Below, in pieces: positions 1 to 8,793 of a stretch of 64,000 bases of DNA. This DNA comes from Vibrio sp. 10N.286.49.B1 (GTDB lineage: Bacteria; Pseudomonadota; Gammaproteobacteria; Enterobacterales; Vibrionaceae). The notes beneath the pieces are model-generated. The model was not told where the DNA came from. It did not search any database and saw only the letters and a list, made by a program, of their open reading frames with translations. The position numbers were made by a program, and so were the translations under genes. How positions within the stretch are numbered: position 1 is the first letter of the stretch; each line of letters starts with the position of its first letter. The stretch spans positions 59,511 to 123,510 of the forward strand of contig NZ_MCUW01000078.1 of assembly GCF_002873335.1 (NCBI RefSeq), read 5' to 3'.

Positions 1-1
1 T

Positions 2-205
2 ATCTCGCCTAAGTTCCATTACTTAGCCGATGCGCCTGCAGCAGACCCTGATGGCCGTCCAGCTGTTGTTCGTTTTAGCCGTAAGACGAAAGAGAACTAT
101 GTACGTTCCGAAGAAGAGGGTAAACCATCAGGTTGGACCGGATTGTTCGTGGACGGGAAGTGGGAGATTACGGATAAACGTAAGAAACCCAAAAAAGAAG
201 CGTAG
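2..205 (+). CDS. topA: DNA topoisomerase I, C-terminal end (partial)
   Basis: The window opens inside an open frame that ends at a TAG, giving 67 residues. The tail contains [14 protein letters not shown], then [12 protein letters not shown] and a basic end ([10 protein letters not shown]), which resembles the last segment of gammaproteobacterial topoisomerase I. The enzyme relaxes negative supercoils behind RNA polymerase. The catalytic core lies outside the window, so the call rests on the tail and on the Vibrio gene order topA then glgC-glgA. A strong terminator follows 9 bases after the stop. Confidence 0.68.
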   Translation: MSPKFHYLADAPAADPDGRPAVVRFSRKTKENYVRSEEEGKPSGWTGLFVDGKWEITDKRKKPKKEA

Positions 206-213
206 ATAACTAT

Positions 214-242
214 AAAACAGCACCTTAGGGTGCTGTTTTTTT
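214..242 (+). terminator. Rho-independent terminator after topA
   Basis: The stem CAGCACC/GGTGCTG closes a TTAG loop and is followed by seven T residues. It lies directly behind the topA stop. Confidence 0.9.
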
Positions 243-701
243 ATGTCCGTAATAAACGTAGGCTAGGGATCAAGACGTAGCGATACAGTCCGCATATCAT
301 CGATTATTTTATAAAACATAAGTCGGTATATCTATAACAATAAATCATGTTAAGGTGACTCTGCTGTTACCCTCTTGTGTTTAAAATGTGACTTAACAAT
401 GATATTTTGTGACCAATGCCAAGTGTTGAAATGCAATTAGGTTCTATCAAGCATAATGACATATTTCGGGTTGTAATCTTTTTTCAACACGATAATTTAG
501 AACGAAACCATACGCAGATTATGGTGCTAAGAAACTCTATTTGTGCGACTACCTTTAGCATCGCGCACTTTGATATACAGATTCAACGTTTGAGTGTTCG
601 ATGCCAACATCGACATCATCATCCGTGACTAACAAAGTCAGACTCCCCCGTCCAAGAGACAAGTCTGGCGACAATGATAACGCTATAAAACGGAGAATAT
701 A
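243..701. other. Long leader or intergenic region before glgC
   Basis: About 460 bases with no convincing gene. A 70-codon frame at 416-628 has no ribosome binding site or recognisable family and is probably chance. A weak hairpin, CAGACT...AGTCTG, lies near 634-666. The region is AT-rich near 300-420 and presumably carries the glg promoter. No specific operator could be assigned. Confidence 0.4.
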
Positions 702-1919
702 ATGGCTGGTGTATTAGGAATGATTCTTGCTGGTGGTGAGGGGTCTCGCCTTCGTCCTTTAACTGAATCTCGCACGAAACCTGCGGTGCCTTTTGGAGGC
801 AGTTATCGTTTAATCGATTTTGCTCTTAATAATTTTATCAATGCAGATCTAATGCGTATCTACGTATTAACGCAATTCAAATCTCAGTCGCTGTATCAGC
901 ATATGCGAAAGGGTTGGAATCTTGCCGGTATTACAGACCGCTTCATCGACCCAATCCCTGCACAAATGCGTGATGGTAAACGTTGGTATGAAGGTACAGC
1001 GGATGCTATCTATCAGAATATTAGCTTTATTGAGCTGTCTACCCCAGACCAAGTGTGCATCTTCGGCTCTGACCATATCTATAAAATGGATATCCGCCAA
1101 ATGCTCGATTTCCATAAAAGAGTCGATGCGAAGCTGACGGTATCTGCATTGCGTATGCCACTGTCAGAAGCCTCAGAGTTTGGCGTGATTGAAGTGGACG
1201 AAACAGGCAAGATGATTGGCTTTGAAGAAAAACCATCGAACCCGAAATCGATTCCAGGCCATCCAGATATGGCATTAATATCAATGGGTAACTACATCTT
1301 TGACGCGGACACACTGTGTACAGAGCTAAAGCTTGATGCGGACAATACCGAATCAAGCCATGACTTTGGTAAAGACATTATCCCTAAGATGTTTCCTGAA
1401 GGAGAAGTCTATGTTTATGACTTCTCAACCAATAAAATTAGCGGTGAAAAAGGAACCACTTATTGGCGTGATGTAGGTTCGATTGACTCGTACTGGTCAG
1501 CTCATATGGATTTACTTGAACATGATCCTGATTTTTCATTGTACAACCGTAAATGGCCTCTACATACCTTTTATCCACCACTGCCACCAGCCACATTTAT
1601 CGATGCAGAAGACCGTAAAGTGAAAGTGACTGACAGCTTAATTGCTGGAGGAAGTTATATTCAAGGTGCTTCCATTTATAAGTCGGTGCTCGGTTACCGA
1701 AGTAATATTGCTGCAGGCACTAAGATCAGTGAATCGGTCATCATAGGTGATGTAAAAATCGGTGCAGGGTGTACAATCAAGAACGCAATTATCGATAAAA
1801 ATGTAGAGATTGCCCCTGGGACAGTGATTGGCGAAGATCTAGAGTTGGATGCGAAACGCTTCCACGTGTCTCCAGGTGGCATTGTTGTCATCAAAAAAGG
1901 GACAAAAGTTGGATTCTAG
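702..1919 (+). CDS. glgC: Glucose-1-phosphate adenylyltransferase (ADP-glucose pyrophosphorylase)
   Basis: GlgC makes ADP-glucose from ATP and glucose-1-phosphate, the committed step of bacterial glycogen synthesis, in the cytosol. The 405-residue product has the nucleotidyltransferase signature GGEGSRLRPLT (residues 11-21), then KPAVPFGG, the SDHIYKMD metal-site region, the GFEEKP sugar-phosphate motif, and a C-terminal left-handed beta-helix of hexapeptide repeats. The ATG is preceded by CGGAGAA. The stop lies 1 base before the glgA start, so the two are one operon. The protein is slightly shorter than the E. coli enzyme (431 residues), as is usual for Vibrio GlgC. Confidence 0.95.
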   Translation: MAGVLGMILAGGEGSRLRPLTESRTKPAVPFGGSYRLIDFALNNFINADLMRIYVLTQFKSQSLYQHMRKGWNLAGITDRFIDPIPAQMRDGKRWYEGTADAIYQNISFIELSTPDQVCIFGSDHIYKMDIRQMLDFHKRVDAKLTVSALRMPLSEASEFGVIEVDETGKMIGFEEKPSNPKSIPGHPDMALISMGNYIFDADTLCTELKLDADNTESSHDFGKDIIPKMFPEGEVYVYDFSTNKISGEKGTTYWRDVGSIDSYWSAHMDLLEHDPDFSLYNRKWPLHTFYPPLPPATFIDAEDRKVKVTDSLIAGGSYIQGASIYKSVLGYRSNIAAGTKISESVIIGDVKIGAGCTIKNAIIDKNVEIAPGTVIGEDLELDAKRFHVSPGGIVVIKKGTKVGF

Positions 1920-1920
1920 A

Positions 1921-3378
1921 ATGAGAAACATAGATGTATGGTTTCCAGTTTCAGAAGCTCAAGGACTTGTAAAAAGTGGGGGCTTGGCTGATGTTGCCAA
2001 AGCCCTGCCTAAGGCATTGCAAGAGCTCGGGAAATCAGTTGCTATCACATTACCTGGTTATCAAACCTTACCGAATAAGCAAGATTATGAGTGTGTTCTA
2101 TCGACAGAGTTAGAGCATTGGCCTCATACGGCCTATCAGGTCAAGAAAACTGAGCTCGACGGTGTCGATGTTTATGTCATTGAATGTGATAAATATTTTG
2201 ACCGTCCAGAGTTGTATGCAGAACATAACCGAGCGTACGCTGACAATGGCGAGAGATTTAGCTTTTTCTCAGCCGCGAGCCTCGATGTATTGCCTAAGCT
2301 TGGTATTAAACCTGCGGTAGTGCATGCGAATGATTGGCATACCAGTTTGGTGCCGTTTTTGCTTAAAACTCGATACGGTAGCGACGACCGTTTCAAGGAT
2401 GTGAAGTCAGTTCTGACCGTTCACAATGCAATATTCAAAGGTATTTTTTCTTATAGCCAACTAGAAATCATCCCTGAACTTAATCTTTCCGGCATGGAGT
2501 TCCTGCAATACGGCGAAGGTTGGATCAGTATGTTGCGAGCTGGCATTGCGTTTGCCGACAAAGTGAACGCGGTTAGCCCAAATTACGCTGCCGAGCTGGT
2601 TACCCCTCTGGGTTCTCATGGTCTAGTCGATGATTTTGTTCATCGTGCCAAAGACCTACACGGTATCGTAAATGGTTGTGATTATTCGGAGTGGGATCCG
2701 AGGAACGATGAGTTCTTACCGGTTAGCTATGAAGCCGAATTAGCGAGTATGCTAAAAGGTAAACTCGCGTCCAAAACGTTATTACAACAAGAGCTGAACC
2801 TGCCTGAGACTAATGTTCCTATGGTCGGGATGGTATGTCGTCTGACCCACCAAAAAGGGTTTCATTATATCTTGCCTATCTTAGAGAAGTTTCTCAAAAA
2901 CGATGTGCAGATGGTTATTATTGGAACGGGTGAGTCTCAGATTGCGTCCCATTTACGTGATGTTGCCGCCGAGTATCCAGACAAATTGGCATTTGTAGAA
3001 GCCTATAGCAATCGCTTTGCTCATCTCGTAGAAGCGGGTTCGGATTTCTTCTTGATGCCATCTGAGTTTGAAGCTTGTGGGCTAAACCAGTTGTACAGTA
3101 TGGCCTACGGCACCTTGCCTATCATTCGTAAGGTTGGCGGACTCAAAGATACAGTGATTGATTTTGATGATAACCCATCAGAAGCTACTGGCTTTGGTTT
3201 TGAAGAGCCATGTCATGATGCGTTGCTTATTGTGTTGCAAAGGGCGCTGCTTTTTTATCTACAACAACCAGATGAAATGCATAATATTCAGCTAAGAGCG
3301 ATGCGTCGCGACTTCAGTTGGTTAGAATCAGCAAAAGAATACAATAAAATGTATGAGATAGCGCTGCATCAACATTAA
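1921..3378 (+). CDS. glgA: Glycogen synthase (ADP-glucose type)
   Basis: GlgA transfers glucose from ADP-glucose to the growing alpha-1,4-glucan. The 485-residue product is a GT5-family enzyme: the N-terminal KSGGL ADP-glucose motif is at residues 18-22, VHANDWHT follows, and the C-terminal EFEACGLNQLYSMAYGT motif carries the conserved acidic pair. The open frame extends 72 bases upstream into glgC, but ATG 1921 gives the family-like start (MRNIDVWFPVSEA) and lies 1 base after the glgC stop, so I chose it. The ribosome site is weak, which suggests coupling to glgC. A terminator follows. Confidence 0.93.
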   Translation: MRNIDVWFPVSEAQGLVKSGGLADVAKALPKALQELGKSVAITLPGYQTLPNKQDYECVLSTELEHWPHTAYQVKKTELDGVDVYVIECDKYFDRPELYAEHNRAYADNGERFSFFSAASLDVLPKLGIKPAVVHANDWHTSLVPFLLKTRYGSDDRFKDVKSVLTVHNAIFKGIFSYSQLEIIPELNLSGMEFLQYGEGWISMLRAGIAFADKVNAVSPNYAAELVTPLGSHGLVDDFVHRAKDLHGIVNGCDYSEWDPRNDEFLPVSYEAELASMLKGKLASKTLLQQELNLPETNVPMVGMVCRLTHQKGFHYILPILEKFLKNDVQMVIIGTGESQIASHLRDVAAEYPDKLAFVEAYSNRFAHLVEAGSDFFLMPSEFEACGLNQLYSMAYGTLPIIRKVGGLKDTVIDFDDNPSEATGFGFEEPCHDALLIVLQRALLFYLQQPDEMHNIQLRAMRRDFSWLESAKEYNKMYEIALHQH

Positions 3379-3393
3379 TTTCGTTCCAAGTCG

Positions 3394-3421
3394 AAAAGGC
3401 GACCTCGGGTCGCCTTTTTTA
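3394..3421 (+). terminator. Rho-independent terminator after glgCA
   Basis: The stem AAAAGGCGACC/GGTCGCCTTTT encloses a TCG loop and is followed by T residues, 15 bases after the glgA stop. Confidence 0.9.
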
Positions 3422-3573
3422 TTTCCTGCCTATTTTTTCCGTTGCTTTTGTCAAGAACCGCTCTAGCTGGTTAACACTTCGAAATAATTTTCAAATAAAT
3501 TATGTGCAGTTTTTAACAGCCGTTCCGTGAATTGTGATACCGTAATGCTCATCGCCATTACCTAAAAGATCCT

Positions 3574-4368
3574 ATGTCAGAGAATCTACTGTTTCATAAA
3601 ACTTACGCGCATCCTACGAGTAAAGAGTGGGTGGTGTTTGTACATGGTGCGGGTGGAAGTTCCTCGATTTGGTTTAAACAAATCAGAGCCTACAGAGAGC
3701 ACTTTAATCTGCTGTTTGTCGATCTACGTGGGCATGGTAAGTCAAACGAGTTGATTAAAGATATTATGGCAAGTGGCTACACGTTTAAAAGTGTGACTAT
3801 TGATATTCTTAAAGTGCTCGATCACCTTAAAATTCAATCGGCACACTTTGTTGGTATGTCGCTTGGCACAATTATCGTCCGTAATATTGCTGAACTGGCT
3901 TCACCTCGAGTTCGTTCTATGGTGTTAGGAGGCGCTGTAACACGGTTTAATACCCGCTCACAGTTGCTTGTGAACCTAGGGAATTGGAGTAAGCATATTA
4001 TCCCTTATATGTGGTTATATCGCTTATTCGCCTATATTGTTATGCCTCAGCGTGGACAAAAAGAGTCTCGTCTTTTATTTGTGCGAGAAGCGAAGAAGCT
4101 GTGCCAGAAAGAATTTAAGAGATGGTACACGCTAACGACAGAGGTTAATCCACTCCATCGTTATTTCAAGGATAAAGAACTCCCTATTCCAACATTGTAT
4201 TTAATGGGGGATAAAGACTATATGTTCATCCACCCAGTAAAAGAAATGGTAGCAGAGCATGAATCAAGCCGCTTGCTTGAAATTGAAAACTGCGGGCATG
4301 TCTGTAATGTCGAAAGGCCAGATGAATTTAATAAACACTCCATCGCGTTTATCAAATCGGTACAATAA
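3574..4368 (+). CDS. Alpha/beta-fold hydrolase
   Basis: The 264-residue product has the alpha/beta-hydrolase layout: an oxyanion-hole loop HGAGG (residues 24-28), the nucleophile elbow GMSLG with Ser96, a GDKD segment as the acid candidate, and a C-terminal NCGH segment with the catalytic His. There is no signal peptide, so it is probably cytosolic. Substrate cannot be told; an esterase, lipase-like or C-C hydrolase role is possible. Its 3' end overlaps the convergent DUF2007 gene by about 150 bases, which is unusual and appears to come from lengthening of that neighbour. Confidence 0.85.
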   Translation: MSENLLFHKTYAHPTSKEWVVFVHGAGGSSSIWFKQIRAYREHFNLLFVDLRGHGKSNELIKDIMASGYTFKSVTIDILKVLDHLKIQSAHFVGMSLGTIIVRNIAELASPRVRSMVLGGAVTRFNTRSQLLVNLGNWSKHIIPYMWLYRLFAYIVMPQRGQKESRLLFVREAKKLCQKEFKRWYTLTTEVNPLHRYFKDKELPIPTLYLMGDKDYMFIHPVKEMVAEHESSRLLEIENCGHVCNVERPDEFNKHSIAFIKSVQ

Positions 4369-4730
4369 AATAACCCTAAGTACTTTAATTGATGGTTAAG
4401 TGCTAACCGTTGAGTGCTAAGTGCTAAGTGCTGACAGTTCCAGCATGCTCCAAACTGCGCTTCATTGAGCTCATTGCATTGTGGGCAGTGCCAGCTAGCT
4501 TGGTCGCGATTGTTCTCTTGTTGTTGCACCGCTAAGATTAACGATTTAGCTTTCGCTTCTTGGGATACTTCGTGCAACCAGATGTAAGGTAGGGAGCTTT
4601 CATCAAAAGGCACTTCGCCTCTCAATCCAAATACCCCCTCGCCACGTACCTCACACTGAACCCCTTCGGCAAACAGTTGCTGTTGCATGATATGCGTTTC
4701 GGTAGGGTTATTACCTATGTATATCTTCAT
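4218..4730 (-). CDS. DUF2007 zinc-ribbon protein with anomalous C-terminal extension
   Basis: Residues 1-70 look like the DUF2007 domain (MKIYIGNNPTETHIMQQQL). A C-terminal zinc ribbon has Cys82, Cys85, Cys96 and Cys99 (HCPQCNELNE then ACWNC). Relatives normally end soon after the ribbon at about 105 residues. Here the frame continues to 170 residues by reading antisense through the end of the hydrolase gene. The junction is a 7-base repeat (4400-4434); removing one unit would give an immediate TAG after QHLALNG. The start overlaps the stop of the VTT gene by an ATGA, so the two are probably cotranslated. The function is unknown. Confidence 0.75.
   Translation of the reverse strand: MKIYIGNNPTETHIMQQQLFAEGVQCEVRGEGVFGLRGEVPFDESSLPYIWLHEVSQEAKAKSLILAVQQQENNRDQASWHCPQCNELNEAQFGACWNCQHLALSTQRLALNHQLKYLGLFYCTDLINAMECLLNSSGLSTLQTCPQFSISSKRLDSCSATISFTGWMNI
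4400..4434. repeat. Heptanucleotide tandem repeat in the end of the DUF2007 gene
   Basis: GTGCTAA (plus strand) occurs at 4400, 4414 and 4421, with degenerate registers at 4407 (CCGTTGA) and 4428 (GTGCTGA), all spaced by 7. As 7 is not a multiple of 3, a change in copy number shifts the reading frame of the overlying minus-strand gene. Confidence 0.8.
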
Positions 4731-5413
4731 TTAGTCTGTACCTGGGGTGATTTTGAAAACCTAGCCATCGCCCATTTCGTGATTAAAGGAAATAACCCTA
4801 ACAATGCAAAGGAAGCGAGAACAGCGGGTGATACTATGCCTGATAAACTGTCAATACTGGCGAGTTGGGTGCCTGCATTAAGGTAAACCGCGGTACCCGG
4901 TAGCATACCAAGTTGACTGACCAAATAGTATTTTGAAACGCGAATTGGCGTTAACCCCATGAGTAGGTTAATTAGAAAAAATGGGAAAATAGGGATGAGT
5001 CTCAAAGAAAAAAGGTAAAAAGCACCATCTTTTTCAACGCCCTTGTTGATCGTCGCCAGTTTACCGCCGAACCGCTTTTGTACCCAATCACGTAGAAGAA
5101 AACGACTGCTAAGAAAAGCGAGCGTAGCGCCAATAGTACTTGCAAAAGAGACCAGCAATAAACTCACCCAAAAACCAAATAACGCGGCGCCCAACAAAGT
5201 GACGACAGCGGCGCCTGGGACAGAGAAGGCGGTGATGGTGATATACAGAAAGAAATAGGTAAGCGCGGCAACCAAAAAATTATTGTCAATATAAGTGGCA
5301 AGCGCTGCCTGTTGTGCCTTGGCATTTTCTAACGTCAGGTATTGTCCAAACTCTACGCCTAGAAAAACAATAACGGCAATAAATCCTAAGCCCAATAACA
5401 ATTTTTTACTCAT
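4727..5413 (-). CDS. TVP38/TMEM64 (VTT/DedA-like) inner-membrane protein
   Basis: A 228-residue polytopic protein with about six hydrophobic segments. The central region (FSVPGAAVVTLLGAALFG, then RLIPIFPFFLINLLMGLT) has the VTT-domain pattern of a G/P-rich re-entrant loop and the R-x-x-P-x-x-P-F segment. Family members are linked to lipid or ion movement across the inner membrane, but the substrate here is unknown. It is upstream of, and overlaps by 4 bases, the DUF2007 gene. Confidence 0.85.
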   Translation of the reverse strand: MSKKLLLGLGFIAVIVFLGVEFGQYLTLENAKAQQAALATYIDNNFLVAALTYFFLYITITAFSVPGAAVVTLLGAALFGFWVSLLLVSFASTIGATLAFLSSRFLLRDWVQKRFGGKLATINKGVEKDGAFYLFSLRLIPIFPFFLINLLMGLTPIRVSKYYLVSQLGMLPGTAVYLNAGTQLASIDSLSGIVSPAVLASFALLGLFPLITKWAMARFSKSPQVQTK

Positions 5414-5483
5414 GTCCTACTCCATGTCGATAATGCATCTTTAGTATAAGACACGAACATCGGAATTTAACTTTCAAACAGAT

Positions 5484-5515
5484 AAAAAAAAATCAGCTAA
5501 TGGGCTGATTTTTTT
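5484..5515 (-). terminator. Rho-independent terminator after tfoY
   Basis: The stem AATCAGC/GCTGATT is flanked by A and T runs on both sides. On the minus strand it follows the tfoY stop by 21 bases; the symmetry could let it act in both directions. Confidence 0.8.
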
Positions 5516-5536
5516 ATAAGTAAGAGAGAACAAGTG

Positions 5537-6127
5537 CTAATTGATATGATTGGCTAGCTCGTCGCGCTTGGCTTGTGGAATCACAGACCAGTGAGTACCA
5601 TTAATCGCACCTTCTAACGCCCAAAGTAATTCGAGGCCGACACTTGTCGAGTGTGTTTTCTGAATGGCCTTGAAGGCTTCAACGGATCCATGCTCTTGAA
5701 GTGAGTTCACCGATTCTATCCCCGCTTTTTTGAGCATGCGCTCTGTTGCAAGACGTAAATTCGGGAGATCTTTTAATCGGGTTGGTTTGCAGTCAGATTG
5801 TTTTACTTTTTCATCTTTTGCGTAATCCAACGCTGAGCGTGCGTAGCTCAATATTATTTCACTGTCATCCCAGCTATCTTCAGGTAGGGCAAAATATTTT
5901 GTCACTACTGGAAATCCGCGCTTTTTATAAACGTAAGGTTTGAAGCCGTTTTGCTTGAATGTCGCGACGGTTGTTGGGTTAGTTCTGATGTGTAATTTAC
6001 TGTTCACTGCTAATGCAAACATCGTATCGTCAACAAAAATGCCAAATCCACCGAACATAGAGCGGGATTTGACTTTTCCAAGTTGAGCGAACAACTGCAT
6101 CGAATTTTTTAATATTGGATTGTCCAT
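5537..6127 (-). CDS. tfoY: TfoX/Sxy-family regulator TfoY
   Basis: The 196-residue product has an N-terminal TfoX domain (residues 1-100, with [19 protein letters not shown]) and a C-terminal TfoX domain (about 110-190, with [17 protein letters not shown]). In Vibrio, TfoY promotes motility and type VI secretion, whereas its paralogue TfoX drives competence. The gene is called tfoY because it is preceded by a cyclic-di-GMP riboswitch and lies next to purR, as in V. cholerae. It is monocistronic, with its own terminator. The region from the riboswitch to the ATG is about 110 bases and probably carries the expression platform. Confidence 0.88.
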   Translation of the reverse strand: MDNPILKNSMQLFAQLGKVKSRSMFGGFGIFVDDTMFALAVNSKLHIRTNPTTVATFKQNGFKPYVYKKRGFPVVTKYFALPEDSWDDSEIILSYARSALDYAKDEKVKQSDCKPTRLKDLPNLRLATERMLKKAGIESVNSLQEHGSVEAFKAIQKTHSTSVGLELLWALEGAINGTHWSVIPQAKRDELANHIN

Positions 6128-6237
6128 ATTTGTCTTTTCTCGGTGTTATTTGATTGTGTCACCAAAATCAGGTCCGAGAGTGTAGCAAACAGGCATCAAT
6201 TCCTTGTTAAATTAAAAACAAGAATTCAGTGTCCTTT

Positions 6238-6324
6238 GCCATCGGTAACCCCGCTACCTACCATAAATGGTTTAGGCCGGAGGCTTTGCGTCCCAACTTT
6301 TCAGATGGTTTGCCCTGTGCGTGA
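6238..6324 (-). ncRNA. Cyclic-di-GMP-I (GEMM, Vc2-type) riboswitch upstream of tfoY
   Basis: Read on the minus strand, the segment shows the Vc2 landmarks in order: CACGCACAGGGCAAACCAT, a GAAA tetraloop, GGGACGCAAAGCCTCCGGCC, CTAAACCATT, and the closing arm GGTAGGTAGCGGGGTTACCGA. These match the conserved P1/P2/P3 core and tetraloop receptor of class I c-di-GMP riboswitches. It precedes tfoY by about 110 bases, as the known Vc2 RNA does in V. cholerae. Confidence 0.95.
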
Positions 6325-6466
6325 CTTTGTTAGAATAAAGAAAAAATGCGCTAATCTGCATTGAGATATAACTAAAGTGTGATGTTGCTTCAAAAATTAG
6401 ACGGGTATTTGTGCTTAAGAGGTAACATAAACTAACAATAAGGCGTATAAAATCTGGGAACAAGAT

Positions 6467-6491
6467 CAAAAAAAAGCGCCTAACTAGGCGC
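6467..6491 (-). terminator. Rho-independent terminator after purR
   Basis: On the minus strand, GCGCC-TAGTTA-GGCGC is followed by eight T residues. It lies directly behind the purR stop. Confidence 0.85.
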
Positions 6492-6496
6492 CTTTG

Positions 6497-7507
6497 TCAT
6501 TTTTTTGTCAGGTTTTTGACAGAGTGGCGTTCAATTATCTCGGGGTGCATCTCAAATATACGTTTGTCATGACCTTTATCTTTTATGCGTTCTAGCAAAA
6601 TCTCAAAGGCGTTCTTTCCGACACGACGTTTCGGTTGGTGAACCGTCGTCAGTGGTGGAGAAAAATACTCAGCAAGCTCAATGTTATCGTAACCAATCAC
6701 AGAGATATCTTCTGGTACGTTCAAACCGAGTTGTTGTAAACGACTCATTAGGCCTAACGCCATCGTATCGTTAAAGCAGAACACGGCACTTGGTCGTTCT
6801 TCCATTGCGGCAATACGATTCGCTGCGATGACCGCTGTGTCACACTCAAAGTTACCTTCAAATATACGGTCTTCTTTCATTTCGATGCCGGCTTCTGATA
6901 GCGCACGCTTGTAACCAATAATGCGTTCTTGGCACACCGCTTTTTCTAGGTGACCGCTCAAACATGCGATGTCCGTATGACCTTTATCAATTAGGTATTT
7001 TGTGGCGAGATAACCACCTTCCTCCGAATTATCAATGATCTTATCTGCTTGCGAGCTCTCAGGACCCCAGTCCATGATCACTTTAGGAATATCGGAGTGA
7101 CGATCAAGCATGCTAAGAAGCTCTTCTGTGAGATCTGAACACATGACGAGAATACCGTCGACGCGCTTCTCTGCTAGCATCCGAATGTAATCTCTCTGCT
7201 TTTCATACACGCCACCAGTGTTACACAGAATTAATGTGTAACCTTGACGATAGCAATAGCTTTCAACGCCATCGATAACCTCGGAGAAGAATAAATTCGT
7301 TGATTGTGTCACCAACATACCAATGGTTTTCGTTGAGTTACATTTTAAGCTTCGCGCAACGGCGCTTGGCGCGTAATTGAGTTCTTCTACGGCGGCGTTG
7401 ACTTTTTCTTGTGTGGCTTCGGCAACAAAACGTGTTTTGTTAATAACGTGAGACACAGTAGTAGTTGAAACGCCAGCTAGACGGGCGACATCTTTGATTG
7501 TTGCCAT
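6497..7507 (-). CDS. purR: Purine repressor PurR (LacI family)
   Basis: A 336-residue LacI-family protein. The N-terminal helix-turn-helix and hinge ([20 protein letters not shown], then AVARSLK) closely follow E. coli PurR, and the periplasmic-binding-like core carries PurR-like segments ([24 protein letters not shown]). With hypoxanthine or guanine bound, PurR represses purine synthesis genes. The upstream 60 bases hold imperfect A/C-G-C-A-A-A-rich half-sites (ACGCAAAAG on the minus strand near 7532-7540), so autoregulation is possible, but no full PUR box was seen. Confidence 0.93.
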   Translation of the reverse strand: MATIKDVARLAGVSTTTVSHVINKTRFVAEATQEKVNAAVEELNYAPSAVARSLKCNSTKTIGMLVTQSTNLFFSEVIDGVESYCYRQGYTLILCNTGGVYEKQRDYIRMLAEKRVDGILVMCSDLTEELLSMLDRHSDIPKVIMDWGPESSQADKIIDNSEEGGYLATKYLIDKGHTDIACLSGHLEKAVCQERIIGYKRALSEAGIEMKEDRIFEGNFECDTAVIAANRIAAMEERPSAVFCFNDTMALGLMSRLQQLGLNVPEDISVIGYDNIELAEYFSPPLTTVHQPKRRVGKNAFEILLERIKDKGHDKRIFEMHPEIIERHSVKNLTKK

Positions 7508-7713
7508 AGCTTTATCCTATTAGTAACGGCTTTTGCGTATGGTCAGCAAAAACGTCGTTGCGGTAATGCAGCTTTGTTTAATTAAAAAAGCGCTTTGGTG
7601 TATGGAATGCGTACCGAGTAAGTGAACCTAGTGAAACATTGGATTCCAATTGTGGGTTAGCTATTCTCCTGACAAGGACATAATAGCTAAAGATAGGAAA
7701 GCATGGGGCACTA

Positions 7714-7789
7714 AAATTTGGTTTTCGCATTGAAACGGCGGATTGTAATGCTAGTCGGTGACTCTAGCAACGTTTCAACCGACAAATTT
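7714..7789. repeat. Nested inverted repeat between purR and torD
   Basis: Four pairs of arms nest around one centre: AAATTTG (7714-7720) with CAAATTT (7783-7789), TTGAAACG (7730-7737) with CGTTTCAA (7771-7778), and GCTAG (7750-7754) with CTAGC (7764-7768). This could fold as one long interrupted hairpin. The rest of the 347-base gap between purR and torD shows no gene. Confidence 0.55.
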
Positions 7790-7816
7790 GATGATAAATT
7801 AAAATTAATATGGAGT

Positions 7817-7846
7817 GACACCGCCACCTTGATTGATAGCGGTGTC
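7817..7846 (-). terminator. Hairpin after torD, possible terminator
   Basis: A perfect 8-base stem, GACACCGC/GCGGTGTC, with a 14-base loop lies 9 bases beyond the torD stop. There is no clear T run, so termination is likely but not certain. Confidence 0.5.
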
Positions 7847-7854
7847 GGCATCGG

Positions 7855-8502
7855 TTACTCAGCAGTTAAATAGTTAAGGTCTAACTGACAAAATGCAATG
7901 AGGAGTGTTGCTACCGCGGCGTAAAATCCAAATTCATCATACTCTTTACATTTTTTTCCGAATTGAGGCAGCCATGTCATCAAGTGTTGATTAAGGTAAT
8001 CAGCTTGCTCTAATAATGCGTTGTTGATGTGTGCCTCGGACTCCAGTTCATTAGAACGAATAATAAGGTTGCCGAGAAAGTCCAACTCTATCGCGAGGTG
8101 ATCGGCTGGCTCATTTAAGTCTTCAGAGACGGCGACATTGTGTTTTTTTAACAGCTCGGTCATGTCATTAGCCGGTTTATCATTGAGAAGACCTGATTCA
8201 CCGATGTACATTGAGGCATAAGGCAATGCGCCATGTTTGTCTGATTTAAGAAATAGGTCACAAAAATCTGCGGATAGCTCAAGTTGGGCGTCTTCTCGAG
8301 TCTGTAATCGATTCAAGCCATCAATGAGTGTATTGATCGGCGCTTCGAGTGATGGGTTTTCACCGAGACCGCTCAAAAAAGAACGTATTTCGACACTGTG
8401 ATATTTATCCAGTTCTTGTTGCGTGAGCTCTTTGGCAAATAGGCTAGAAAGCCACCAGTATATCTCTGCACGTTGTTCATTAAATGCTTTCAATTCTTGC
8501 AT
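7855..8502 (-). CDS. torD: TorD-family molybdoenzyme chaperone
   Basis: A 215-residue, all-helical protein with the TorD/DmsD features: an N-terminal [12 protein letters not shown] helix, a [10 protein letters not shown] segment, the [12 protein letters not shown] loop and the [10 protein letters not shown] motif. TorD binds the twin-arginine signal and apo form of TMAO reductase TorA and helps molybdenum cofactor insertion. It is transcribed away from torR. No torA, torC or torS gene is in the window, so the reductase must be encoded elsewhere. Confidence 0.88.
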   Translation of the reverse strand: MQELKAFNEQRAEIYWWLSSLFAKELTQQELDKYHSVEIRSFLSGLGENPSLEAPINTLIDGLNRLQTREDAQLELSADFCDLFLKSDKHGALPYASMYIGESGLLNDKPANDMTELLKKHNVAVSEDLNEPADHLAIELDFLGNLIIRSNELESEAHINNALLEQADYLNQHLMTWLPQFGKKCKEYDEFGFYAAVATLLIAFCQLDLNYLTAE

Positions 8503-8543
8503 CTTGTTCTCTCCAAAAGTCTTGCCCTTATTTTAGACAATAA

Positions 8544-8553
8544 AAATGAACAG
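8544..8553 (-). promoter_or_regulatory. Possible TorR box in the torD-torR intergenic region
   Basis: On the minus strand CTGTTCATTT differs at one position from the E. coli tor decamer CTGTTCATAT. It lies 42 bases upstream of torD. TorR sites usually come in tandem and only one clear copy was seen, so this is tentative. Confidence 0.3.
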
Positions 8554-8793
8554 CAGTAAGGGCAATAATGAAAATAATCGAACGTTTATGAAGATAAATG
8601 AATAAAAGAGCGGTTGATGGTTTTAAAGCGACACCAGATGGGCAAGGTTCTGATTGCATATGGTGGATAAAAAGTGTTCTTGTCTTGAATCAATAAAAAC
8701 ACGACTTTCTACACAATACCGTAATGTCCGCTAGAATTGTGACTAATTATGAATAGAATGGCTTCGGTCATAGATAGAATAGAAACGGTGAAT

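Noticed and set aside
416..628. 70-codon frame upstream of glgC
   Set aside because: No ribosome site, no recognisable family and atypical composition.
7500..7560. PUR box for purR autoregulation
   Set aside because: Only half-sites are visible; no 16-base operator with both halves could be drawn.
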